Origin: Allobaculum mucilyticum
GTDB taxonomy: Bacteria > Bacillota_I > Bacilli_A > Erysipelotrichales > Erysipelotrichaceae
Length of the DNA stretch: 64,000 bases
Assembly: GCF_022701195.1 (NCBI RefSeq)
Contig: NZ_CP078089.1
Coordinates: 744,001-808,000, forward strand
Direction of reading: 5' to 3'
Shown: one piece after another, positions 17,480-24,886 of the stretch
Layout of the letters: each line of letters begins with the position of its first letter
Numbering within the stretch: position 1 is the stretch's first letter
The notes under the pieces: model-generated
Seen by the model: the letters and a program-made list of their open reading frames with translations, nothing else
What the model was told of the DNA's origin: nothing
Database searches by the model: none
Program-made: the position numbers and the translations under genes

Positions 17480-17571
17480 AAATTCTTCCTCTTCTGTACA
17501 TCTGTACGGCTGTTTTTTCTTGTGCCGTATATTTTTGCGCATCATCCACACCTGGATATCTTCCGTACTGG

Positions 17572-17598
17572 AAAAGGCGTTCCTGTTTCTGGAACGCC
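17572..17598 (-). promoter_or_regulatory. Attenuator-like hairpin in the asnS leader
   Basis: A perfect 8-bp stem GGCGTTCC/GGAACGCC (576-583 with 591-598 of this kilobase) is followed on the minus strand by TTTTCC, about 95 nt before the asnS start. A further stem (GCGCCTGT with ACAGGTGC) lies upstream in the leader. I looked for the T-box motif GGTGGNACCGCG and did not find it. Confidence 0.5.
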
Positions 17599-17682
17599 CG
17601 GTCTTTTCGCAAAAAAAGGACGATGCCGGCTTTACGCACCTGTTTTTATCGATGTGTACAGGCGCTCTCAACAGCCATGGTT

Positions 17683-17711
17683 ATTAAACCATCCCGAAAT
17701 TCAAAACGCAA
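17683..17711 (-). promoter_or_regulatory. asnS promoter
   Basis: On the minus strand: TTGCGT (17706-17711), a 17-bp spacer and TTTAAT (17683-17688). It lies between the rex terminator and asnS, giving a leader of about 200 nt. Confidence 0.5.
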
Positions 17712-17804
17712 TCTTGCCGGACTGTGTGCAAACCGGCACTTTATCAGATTTCCGTCTTTTTATAAAGAAATGCATCTTTTGCAAAGACTCGCATCTCTGG
17801 CATT

Positions 17805-17841
17805 AAAAAAGCCGGAAGAGAACAGGATGGTTCTCTTCCGG
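17805..17841 (-). terminator. Terminator after rex
   Basis: A perfect 12-bp stem CCGGAAGAGAAC/GTTCTCTTCCGG (17812-17823 with 17830-17841) is followed on the minus strand by six T's. Confidence 0.9.
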
Positions 17842-17984
17842 ATCATTTGCTTTGACTGGTGCGCTCCAATGTATCGATTGACACTGAGCGTCCTTCCGAC
17901 TGCCTTTCTGGCAGCATGTGATTTCTGGATCGTTTTTTCGTTTCTGATGACTGCCCATTCCTTTTTTAAGGCTATAGGAACGTC

Positions 17985-18638
17985 TCAGTCCTGCTTCTGG
18001 TTTCTTGGAGAAGCACTATCCATGGAGTTTGTCGTGAAGACAAGCTCCTGAATCGAAGAGACCACATCGACAGCTTTTACCACAACGTTGTGCGGTACCT
18101 GGAAATGCTGGTGGGTAAAGTCGACAATGCCGATAATACCGGCATCAATCAGACGGTCTACGGTATTCTGAACATCTTCAGAAATGGTCAGAATCGCAAT
18201 GCGGCAGCCTTTTGGCGTACGCTCTTCGAGTTCATCAAGCGGAAAAACATCAATGCCAAACATATTTCCTGTTTTTGCGGGGTCCACATCAAATGCGCAT
18301 GTAATCTCGCCGACTACATAGTCCCACTTGTTATAGTTCATCAGCGCGCGGCCGAGGTTGCCGGCACCGACGAGAATAATTTTTTCATCAAAATCGACGC
18401 CAAGCTCGGAATTGAAAATCTCAATCAGCTTGTCTACATCGTATCCGTAACCCTGTTTGCCAAGATTGCCCAGAAAGGAGAAATCCCGGCGGATGGTTGT
18501 CGGCTCAATGTCGACAAAATTGCTCAGTTCGCGCGACATGATTTTGGAAACCCCGTTTTTCTGCAGTTTTCGCAGGGCCTTCAGGTAGACCGGATAGCGC
18601 TGCAGAGTAGCCTTCGGAACAGAGTTTGCATTTTTCAT
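17985..18638 (-). CDS. rex: Redox-sensing transcriptional repressor Rex
   Basis: A 217-residue NADH/NAD+-sensing repressor of fermentation and anaerobic-energy genes. A winged helix is at about 15-75 ('VDIEPTTIRRDFSFLGNLGKQGYGY'). The Rossmann domain has 'LVGAGNLGRALMNY' near residue 90 and the C-terminal swap helix ends the domain. ATG 18638 has GGTG 6 nt upstream; a GTG at 18647 would add three residues. A promoter TTCACA-17-TATAAT ends about 18 nt before the ATG. A Rex-like palindrome overlaps its -35, so autoregulation is likely. Confidence 0.93.
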   Translation of the reverse strand: MKNANSVPKATLQRYPVYLKALRKLQKNGVSKIMSRELSNFVDIEPTTIRRDFSFLGNLGKQGYGYDVDKLIEIFNSELGVDFDEKIILVGAGNLGRALMNYNKWDYVVGEITCAFDVDPAKTGNMFGIDVFPLDELEERTPKGCRIAILTISEDVQNTVDRLIDAGIIGIVDFTHQHFQVPHNVVVKAVDVVSSIQELVFTTNSMDSASPRNQKQD

Positions 18639-18655
18639 TTTTATCACCGGTTACG

Positions 18656-18695
18656 ATTATATCAGAAGTTTATGCGTTTGTGAATTTCTTCATAT
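18656..18695 (-). promoter_or_regulatory. rex promoter with Rex-like operator
   Basis: On the minus strand: -35 TTCACA (18679-18684), 17 bp, -10 TATAAT (18656-18661). The plus-strand sequence TTGTGAATTTCTTCATAT (18678-18695) matches the Rex consensus TTGTGAA-N4-TTCACAA in most positions and covers the -35. A second half-site TTTCACAA lies at about 18718. Confidence 0.6.
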
Positions 18696-19018
18696 ATTGA
18701 ACAATGAATAACAGAATTTCACAAAATCCGGTCAGAAATAAGCACGATTTTCGGATATTTCCTGATCCGGCAAGATTCTCCTGCGTCTTTTTATCTTCCG
18801 GTTCATCCGTTTTGCTTTCCTGCTTTTTCAGAACACAGATTCTATTTTTTATTTATTCCGAAGCAATGTCATTAAGTTAGATAAGGTAGGTCCACTCAAA
18901 CGTTAAGCTTACATGTGATTTTTGGCGTCCAGATTTCTGTCGAGCACGACGAAAAGGGTGATTATTTACCTGTTTAAAAAAATCACCTGGTGGCTTTCTC
19001 GATTCTCAGAACTTTTGG

Positions 19019-20338
19019 TCAGCGCTTCTTTTTGCGCTTATCCGCTCGCCCTGGACGAACGGACTGCGTCTTATGAAGGATCAAATTGATCAGCTTGTCT
19101 GCGGTATAAACTCCGCTGTCCCATAGAAACGCGTGAACCGCAGTGATCAGAAATGCGTAATCTGCCTTCTGTTCCCACTTCCTCTTCATGGCATTTCGGC
19201 AGCGTTCAGCGAATTCCTGACTGTTTTCAACCTTGTTTCTGATCCGGGAATACAGGTTGTAGAGCGTCATTTTCGCGAAGACTTCTCCAATGACCAGTTC
19301 CTTCTTGCGTCCATGCACATCCTTCAGTCCAATCCGCTCTTTGATATCTCGATACGAGAGCTCAATTTGCCAGCGGAGTCGGTAGATTTCACAGAGATCC
19401 TCGGTGGTGAATTCATCAAACGGCAGGTTGGTAAAAAGTGTGATGAAAGACTCAATCCCTTCGCAGACCGTTTTATAGCGTACGACTCTGCCGTGGAGCG
19501 GCAGTTCAGTCACTCCATTCTGGAATTCCGGATGTTTTGAATAGGACGAGATGTATTTGTAGGTTTCCCAGTTTGCCTTGACATGGGAGTTGTTTTTACA
19601 CGTCAAAGTCACATCGAATGGAATGTCATATTCTTCAGTATCTGGTGTTGGATAGTGCTTCAGAATACTGGTAGAGGAAGATTCGTCCTTGATTCGGATG
19701 ACGAAATGCTTATCGGTCTGATTCAGACGATAGAAAGTCATAAGCGCTTCATAGCCTCTGTCGCAAATGAAGATCGCCTTTTCTCCTTCGTATCGCTGAG
19801 CCAGCTCCAGAAAAGCTGAGTCCTCGTTCTTCTGAGAACCTGGCTGCATCACCAGATCGAGATAAACATGGTTGAGCACGTCATACAGCGGATTCGCAAG
19901 GTAAAAATGGTGCTTGGATCCCTTTTTCGATCCGCCATAGGTAGACATGTCATTCCCATCGGGGCTGACTGATAGTTCAGAACCGTCGACGCTCAATAGT
20001 CGCCATCCATGAAACGTTTTGTCATCCTCCGAAGAGAACAAATCGTTCATGCGATAGAAGACGTGAGAGTAAAGCAAGAACCTGATTTTCTGTCTGCCCT
20101 GGGAAATGGCAGATAAAGAAACGTCGGACAGAGAATCAGGAAGAATGGGAAGAGATCGGTTGATCGAGCGATCTTCCGTCTGGTAGGCCACGGCTGCCAG
20201 ATCGACAGCGGAAAGCCTGCGGGAGCGAGAGAAGTCAGAATCCGGGTGGAGCAGATTGTCAGAATTGGATGCTTCTTCTTTGATGAAGCGCTTGAGAGCA
20301 GCCGACTGCAGGTTGCAGAATGTGTTAAGTGAGGGCAT
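19019..20338 (-). CDS. IS4-family transposase (type a, copy 2)
   Basis: The 439-residue protein is identical in its given translation to that of copy 1, with the aspartates in 'SVDGSEL' and 'CDRGYEAL' and the Y-2-R-3-E-6-K signature intact. The start is ATG 20338 by the same argument (GGAAAGG 9 nt upstream). Identity of the two copies points to a recent transposition. Confidence 0.92.
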   Translation of the reverse strand: MPSLNTFCNLQSAALKRFIKEEASNSDNLLHPDSDFSRSRRLSAVDLAAVAYQTEDRSINRSLPILPDSLSDVSLSAISQGRQKIRFLLYSHVFYRMNDLFSSEDDKTFHGWRLLSVDGSELSVSPDGNDMSTYGGSKKGSKHHFYLANPLYDVLNHVYLDLVMQPGSQKNEDSAFLELAQRYEGEKAIFICDRGYEALMTFYRLNQTDKHFVIRIKDESSSTSILKHYPTPDTEEYDIPFDVTLTCKNNSHVKANWETYKYISSYSKHPEFQNGVTELPLHGRVVRYKTVCEGIESFITLFTNLPFDEFTTEDLCEIYRLRWQIELSYRDIKERIGLKDVHGRKKELVIGEVFAKMTLYNLYSRIRNKVENSQEFAERCRNAMKRKWEQKADYAFLITAVHAFLWDSGVYTADKLINLILHKTQSVRPGRADKRKKKR

Positions 20339-20469
20339 AAGATTTTTCCTTTCCGTCACTTAACGGGCCGCGAAGCGGCCGCACGATTTGAGTTATAAAA
20401 CAACCTGATATTCCCGAAAAACCGAATATTACAAACAAATAACCGATATGTTCTGCTAAGAAAAAAGAC

Positions 20470-20512
20470 AAAAGAAAAGAGACCTCTCCTCCAATCAAGG
20501 AGGAAAGGCCTC
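20470..20512 (-). terminator. Insulating terminator inside IS type a, copy 2
   Basis: This is the same 14-bp stem and T-rich tail as in copy 1, placed just inside the transposase-proximal end and oriented with the transposase. It also lies just past the new stop codon of the interrupted membrane-protein gene, so it now probably terminates that gene's transcript. Confidence 0.7.
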
Positions 20513-20514
20513 AA

Positions 20515-21207
20515 TCAACTAAACTTAATGACATTGATTCCGAAGAACTGACGCATCTGCAGTCTTGCAAGGCGTTTCAGTGTTCTTGGAGAGTATTTCA
20601 CACGGCGCAGCGTGAACTTATCGAGATATTCGCGGACATCCCCTGTTGCGCGCGAGCGGCTGAGAGAAAGCTGACGGTATTCATGGCGCAGTCTGCCTAC
20701 GCACAGAATCAGCCACAGACCGATATTGAGCAGGATGAAGACAAAGATCGCGCAGACGTAGAAATTAATCTGCCATAAAAGGACAAGCAGAGCGAGAAAC
20801 GCAATGCAGAGCAGCGTATAGACAAGTCCTGCCGTACCGCGGCGTTTCTGTCTGCGCACAGCTCCCGGCGAATCCGGGAAGTCTTCATCACGGAACTCGG
20901 GACAGAGCGGCTCATTCCATGGAAAGCGCGCAAAGAGGACTTTTTCCATAGAACCCTCGCAGGCCTGGCTGAGGCGTCTTTGCCAGATCCGGCAGGCCTG
21001 AATATTTGCCGGATTTTTCTGCGGCGAGCTCTCTTCAAAAACCTGAGCCATCTGCAGTGTTTTAAGTGCACTGCTTGGCCGGATTGTTTTTGGCGTAAAG
21101 CCTCGAACATAGTCGTAAAAGCGGGCACGCGGCAGACCGGAAGAGGACAGCTCATTGAGCATGCTTCGTTCGATCTGACAGAGCACTGTATAATCCCGGT
21201 CTTCCAT
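20515..21207 (-). CDS. Membrane protein of unknown function, C-terminus altered by IS
   Basis: A 230-residue protein I do not recognise. A soluble N-terminal ~125 residues precede two adjacent membrane spans (about 128-150 and 155-177) and a basic tail ('YREYLDKF...LARLQMRQFF'-like, rich in Arg). ATG 21207 has the excellent site GGAGGG 6 nt upstream. IS copy 2 inserted near the end. The present protein ends 'GINVIKFS', whereas joining across the insertion gives 'GINKK' and stop. The insertion thus swaps two residues for five and likely leaves the protein functional. The gene is sandwiched between two insertions only about 1 kb apart. Confidence 0.7.
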   Translation of the reverse strand: MEDRDYTVLCQIERSMLNELSSSGLPRARFYDYVRGFTPKTIRPSSALKTLQMAQVFEESSPQKNPANIQACRIWQRRLSQACEGSMEKVLFARFPWNEPLCPEFRDEDFPDSPGAVRRQKRRGTAGLVYTLLCIAFLALLVLLWQINFYVCAIFVFILLNIGLWLILCVGRLRHEYRQLSLSRSRATGDVREYLDKFTLRRVKYSPRTLKRLARLQMRQFFGINVIKFS

Positions 21208-21545
21208 GACACCCTCCTTTCCGTCTGCAATTTTAGAGCAGTTCATAAAATTCAATTCTCTGAGATACAGATCAAATACACAGACACTAACAAAATATAG
21301 GAAATCAGTTGAAATTCCAAAGCCGGATGTGAAAATTCCGGCAAAACAAAGAACAGTTTACCGGAGTGCAGGCTGTTTGTCCCGTTCCTGTACATTTCCA
21401 CCCCTCTGTCTTTCCATTGTGAACAGAAACGTTAAAGAGAATCGAAAGGGGGTACCATCCTGCCCGCTCCATCTCTCTGTCAGCCGGCCACAGTCTGTCT
21501 TCCAGGCAAAAGCCGACTGACAGAAACAGAAAGCTGTATCGCATC
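21208..21545. other. Intergenic region between the membrane protein and IS copy 3
   Basis: It should hold the promoter of the minus-strand membrane-protein gene. I see no strong -10/-35 pair, no RNA element and no gene. The last 10 bp are the target duplication of IS copy 3. Confidence 0.4.
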
Positions 21546-21695
21546 CAATGTCATTAAGTTAAGGAGGGATAAAAATCGTATACCCTGTTCATGAGCGTTG
21601 TCATTTCTTATATTTTGCGTCTCAGGCATGACGAAAAGGATGATTTTCTACCTGTTGAAAAAATCATCCTGATGACTTTTCGGTTTTCAAATCTG

Positions 21696-23006
21696 TCACT
21701 TCTTCTTTCTGGTATCAGCTCTTCCTTCTCTGATCGGAGATATCCTGGCCAGAAGAAGATCTTCCAGTGTACTCAAGCTGATTCTGGCTTTTTTGAACAG
21801 CCACTGTTGAATCGTTTTGATGATGAATCCGAAATCTGCCTTCTGCTTGTGCTTTTTGGCCTGAGCGATGCGCTTCTGGTGCTGACGAGATCTTTCTACC
21901 TTGTTGCGCAAACGGGAACAAAGATTGTAGAGAGTCATTTTGGCATAGATCTCTGCCTGGACCAGATCAAGCTTCCTTGAATGAGTCCATTCAAGATCGG
22001 TGTTTCGTTTCAGTCCCCTGAAGCCGACTTCAACCTGCCAGCGCAGACGGTAGATCTGCTTGATGTCCTCGGTCCCAAACTCAGCTTCCGACAGATTGGT
22101 GCAGACGGTAATGAATGATTCATTCCCTTCGCAGGCAGCTTTGAACCTCACAACCCTGATATTTAAAGGGAGTTCAGTCGTTTGACCGTCAAATTCAGGC
22201 TGCTTCCTGTACGAAGAGATGTACTTATAGACATCCCAATGGTCTTTGACATGCCTGTTGTTTTTACTGGTCAGAATCACATTGAAAGGAATGTCATACT
22301 CTTCTGACTCGGGAGTCTTATAGTACTTGAGAATGCTTGTAGATGATGTCTCGTCTTTGATACGTATGACAAAAGGGACATGTTCCTTCTGCAGGCGATA
22401 GAAAGACATAAGAGCTTCGTATCCCCGATCAGCGATGAAGATGGCTTTCTGAAATGAAGAACGCTGAGCGAGTTCAAGAAGAGCTGAATCTTCATTCTTC
22501 TCAGAGCCGGGTTGAAGCAGCGCGTCAGTAAAGACGGAGTTGAGGGCGTCGAATTCGGCATTCAAATGAACAAAGTGCCTCTTCTTGCCTTTTTTAGAAG
22601 CGCCATAGGTGATGTCATTGTCCTGTTCAGGAAGAACTTGAATCTCGCTTCCATCTACAGCGAGGAGGCGATAACCCTTGAAGGTTTTAACATCAGAGCT
22701 GGAAGTTGCCTTGTTAAACCGATTGAAGACGTTTTTATAAAGTGAAGAGTTGATTTTGGAACGGGCCTGAGACACAGCAGAGGCTGAAACAGATGATCCG
22801 CCCTTAAACAGGATCCAGGGAAAGGAAGCAGCGAGGGATTCCTCTGTCAGCTGAAACGGAAGAAGGACAAGCTCATGCAGGTCAATCTGCCGCTTACGGG
22901 TGAAGGCGGACTGAGAAGTAAAATTGGCAGGGTTCGCCGTTTCTGAGCTGATGATATTGAGGAAGGTGTTTCTGAAGAAAGAACATTCTTTGGCGATAGC
23001 AGTCAT
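21696..23006 (-). CDS. IS4-family transposase (type b, intact)
   Basis: A 436-residue DDE transposase with 'LLAVDGSEI', 'IFIADRGYEALM' and the signature 'YRLRWQVEVGFRGLK'. The ATG at 23006 has AAAGGAG 8 nt upstream. The C-terminus 'ISPIREGRADTRKKK' matches the type a ending 'QSVRPGRADKRKKKR', which shows this copy is full-length, in contrast to the frameshifted copy at 45710-46996. Confidence 0.92.
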   Translation of the reverse strand: MTAIAKECSFFRNTFLNIISSETANPANFTSQSAFTRKRQIDLHELVLLPFQLTEESLAASFPWILFKGGSSVSASAVSQARSKINSSLYKNVFNRFNKATSSSDVKTFKGYRLLAVDGSEIQVLPEQDNDITYGASKKGKKRHFVHLNAEFDALNSVFTDALLQPGSEKNEDSALLELAQRSSFQKAIFIADRGYEALMSFYRLQKEHVPFVIRIKDETSSTSILKYYKTPESEEYDIPFNVILTSKNNRHVKDHWDVYKYISSYRKQPEFDGQTTELPLNIRVVRFKAACEGNESFITVCTNLSEAEFGTEDIKQIYRLRWQVEVGFRGLKRNTDLEWTHSRKLDLVQAEIYAKMTLYNLCSRLRNKVERSRQHQKRIAQAKKHKQKADFGFIIKTIQQWLFKKARISLSTLEDLLLARISPIREGRADTRKKK

Positions 23007-23132
23007 AGGGAAAACTCCTTTAAGTTCTCCCCATCGGCTGCGAAGCAGCCGCGCGGCGGCAGAAATTTGTCAATAGATTTTTAGAAAAAAGTGAAAAAAC
23101 TCGAATCATTCGAGATTTGACTTGAAGAGTAG

Positions 23133-23170
23133 AAAAAAGACCACATCATTGCTTAACGCTGATGTGGTCT
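23133..23170 (-). terminator. Insulating terminator inside IS type b, copy 1
   Basis: A perfect 11-bp stem AGACCACATCA/TGATGTGGTCT (23138-23148 with 23160-23170) is followed in the transposase direction by six T's. It lies upstream of the transposase and would block incoming transcription. Confidence 0.8.
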
Positions 23171-23208
23171 GAGAAATCTTAACTTAATGACATTGGTATC
23201 GCATCATA

Positions 23209-23256
23209 AGAAAAAGCCAGCAGAACATTCCGGATTGCGGACTGCCCTGCTGGCTT
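23209..23256 (-). terminator. Terminator after the Gx transporter gene
   Basis: AAGCCAGCAG/CTGCTGGCTT, with a small inner hairpin, is followed on the minus strand by TTTTTCTTA. IS copy 3 inserted immediately beyond it. Confidence 0.8.
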
Positions 23257-23303
23257 CTGTCTTCTGTGTATTTTAACTTACTGATCCTGTTTATTCTGTC
23301 TGG

Positions 23304-23807
23304 CTATGCCTGCCTTACACGGCGCAGCAGCTGAACGGTCAGCCAGGCAATGCAGAGTCCGGAAAGAACGGACAGCGCGGTAAGAGCCGGCAGAAACAGG
23401 CCCATGAAAAACTGCTGATAAATAAAGCAGATAGCGAGCACCTGACCGGCAGTATGGCAGGCAGCACCGGCTACGCTTGTTCCATAGATGGAAAACTTGC
23501 CGGACGCTTTGGCCAGAGTCATGGCAATGAGCGAGAGCGTGCAGCCGGATATGGAAAGAATGAAGCTGACAGAAAACAGCGTTCCGGTTGCCAGCGAGGC
23601 GATAAATACGCGAAGCAGCGTAACGACAGTCATCTCTTTCCAGCCCCACGCATAGAGCGCATACAGACCGGCGATATTGGCCAGACCGATCTTGTAGCCG
23701 GGGACGACCATGACGATCGGGAAAAACGATTCGACAATCTGCATCAGAATGCCAGTTGCTACAAGCAATGAGAGTGCGGTCAGCTTATGTAATGAGTTCC
23801 GTTTCAT
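23304..23807 (-). CDS. Gx transporter / heptaprenyl diphosphate synthase component I family membrane protein
   Basis: A 167-residue integral membrane protein with five or six spans. The 'VVPGYKIGLANIAGLYALYAWGWKEMTVVTLLRVFIASLATGTLFS' stretch is the hallmark of this family, named both Hpre_diP_synt_I and Gx transporter. It resembles the S components of ECF-type vitamin transporters, so membrane transport is more likely than prenyl synthesis. It overlaps the NusG_II gene by ATGA and is the last gene of the rapZ operon. The pairing with a NusG domain II protein is recurrent in Firmicutes. Confidence 0.8.
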   Translation of the reverse strand: MKRNSLHKLTALSLLVATGILMQIVESFFPIVMVVPGYKIGLANIAGLYALYAWGWKEMTVVTLLRVFIASLATGTLFSVSFILSISGCTLSLIAMTLAKASGKFSIYGTSVAGAACHTAGQVLAICFIYQQFFMGLFLPALTALSVLSGLCIAWLTVQLLRRVRQA

Positions 23808-24181
23808 TGAATTACCGTATCCTCCACGCCGCTGCCGCCTTCGATCGTCACAACTGTCTCATTGGGCAGACAGACAATCGGCACATTGGGCGAATTGACA
23901 TAGCCCTGCTTCGAGCAGTAGTGATGAGGCGAATTTTCCTGCGTGACCGCCGCTTTTCCGTCTTTGACGGAAATATGTACATCGCCTAAGGTTCCTTCTA
24001 CGGTGTACTCGCCATCCTGACTGAGCGGAAGCCGCATCTTTTCTTCATTGCGCACTTTCACAATCGCATACTGACCTGACTCCTGCTGTGAGAACAGAGG
24101 GAGGATCAGAGCAACGGAGACAACAAGAAGAAAAACGATCAGGATGCGGTCAGCTTTTGTCATCTGTAACTGTTTCTTCAT
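23804..24181 (-). CDS. NusG domain II-containing membrane-anchored protein
   Basis: A 125-residue protein with one N-terminal membrane span (about residues 8-28) and an extracytoplasmic NusG domain II ('YAIVKVRNEEKMRLPLSQDGEYTVEG...HHYCSKQGYVNSPNVPIVCLPNETVVTI'). The two cysteines in the last part are usual. No NusG transcription domain is present. ATG 24181 has GGAGG 6 nt upstream. It overlaps the Gx transporter gene by 4 nt. A strong hairpin without T-run lies just upstream (24202-24238). Confidence 0.85.
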   Translation of the reverse strand: MKKQLQMTKADRILIVFLLVVSVALILPLFSQQESGQYAIVKVRNEEKMRLPLSQDGEYTVEGTLGDVHISVKDGKAAVTQENSPHHYCSKQGYVNSPNVPIVCLPNETVVTIEGGSGVEDTVIQ

Positions 24182-24201
24182 CTGATTCCTCCTTTTCATG
24201 C

Positions 24202-24238
24202 ACCGGCGGATCTCTGCACTTTACAGAGATCCGCCGGT
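24202..24238 (-). other. Intercistronic 15-bp hairpin upstream of the NusG_II gene
   Basis: A perfect stem (24202-24216 with 24224-24238, loop CACTTTA) in the 153-bp gap between the lipoprotein and NusG_II genes. It lacks a T-run in the operon direction, so it is more likely an RNA processing or stabilising element than a terminator. Confidence 0.6.
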
Positions 24239-24334
24239 AATTTCTTCTGATTCACTGAATTCTTCCTGCATGACTCAGAAAACATTCCTGAATATTAGGC
24301 AGGCTGATCATTTCTGTACGGACAGATTTACCGT

Positions 24335-24886
24335 CTAGTGCACGCGGATGTGGACCGTCTGGGTAACGCTGTTGCCAAAGCGGTCGCGCACTTTAATCTG
24401 CTCATCTCTTTCCGTTGTATTCCAGGAAAGATCCGCCGGAGCTTCGTAGTATACGCCCGAAAGATCGTTTCCGTGAAATACGGAATTCCAGTCGACTTCC
24501 TGACCGTACGTGACATCGAGTTCTGTGACCGGTGTGGAGAGCGCAGGCGGTTTTGTGTCCTTGATCTTGATCCGGAACGGAGTTGTTTCTTCTCCCTGAC
24601 GGATCACAAAATCATATTCGCCTACACTCAGATAATCCAGTCCGACAGTTACAAACCGGTTATCCGTAACTGTAATTCCCGGAGAGACCGGTTCGACAGA
24701 GAGCTTCGATGTATCTACCGTTTCGGGATCATTGAGATAGAGTGCCGGATTGCCGTAAACATCGCTGCCAAGTTCGAGCACGAACGTCCGGTTTGTCAGC
24801 GCGAAATTCTGCTTACAGCCAGCCAGGAAAGTGACTGCAGCGCAGAGGGCTGCCATCTCGATCATCCTTCTGAGGCCGGCATTCAT
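24335..24886 (-). CDS. Lipoprotein with Ig-like domain
   Basis: A 183-residue lipoprotein. The signal peptide ends in the lipobox 'LAGC' (Cys24). The rest is beta-rich, with a pattern like bacterial Ig-like folds ('IKDTKPPALSTPVTELDVTYGQEVDWNSVF' and 'VRDRFGNSVTQTVHIRV'). It overlaps the whiA stop by 4 nt, so it belongs to the rapZ-yvcK-whiA transcription unit. Its role is unknown; position suggests a link with envelope growth. Confidence 0.7.
   Translation of the reverse strand: MNAGLRRMIEMAALCAAVTFLAGCKQNFALTNRTFVLELGSDVYGNPALYLNDPETVDTSKLSVEPVSPGITVTDNRFVTVGLDYLSVGEYDFVIRQGEETTPFRIKIKDTKPPALSTPVTELDVTYGQEVDWNSVFHGNDLSGVYYEAPADLSWNTTERDEQIKVRDRFGNSVTQTVHIRVH

Larger units (their letters stand above)
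18864..20536 (-). mobile_element. IS4-family element, type a, copy 2 (intact)
   Basis: A 1673-bp insertion in inverted orientation to copy 1, with the same CAATGTCATTAAGTT ends. Its own perfect 9-bp target duplication is ATTCCGAAG (18855-18863 and 20537-20545). It landed in the last codons of the membrane-protein gene at 20515-21207, replacing only its extreme C-terminus. Confidence 0.93.
21546..23195 (-). mobile_element. IS4-family element, type b, copy 1 (intact)
   Basis: A 1650-bp insertion with CAATGTCATTAAGTT inverted ends, the same 15 bp as type a, although the transposase is clearly diverged. It has a perfect 10-bp target duplication GTATCGCATC (21536-21545 and 23196-23205). It carries a terminator inside the transposase-proximal end, a G/C hairpin before the start codon, and a stem-loop after the stop (GGATGATT paired with AATCATCC). 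Confidence 0.93.

Noticed and set aside
11524-20536. Composite transposon carrying ade-asnS-rex
   Set aside because: Each IS copy has its own target duplication, and the enclosed genes are ordinary housekeeping genes, so the two insertions are independent.
24202-24238. Intrinsic terminator within the rapZ operon
   Set aside because: The stem is perfect but no T-run follows in the direction of transcription.
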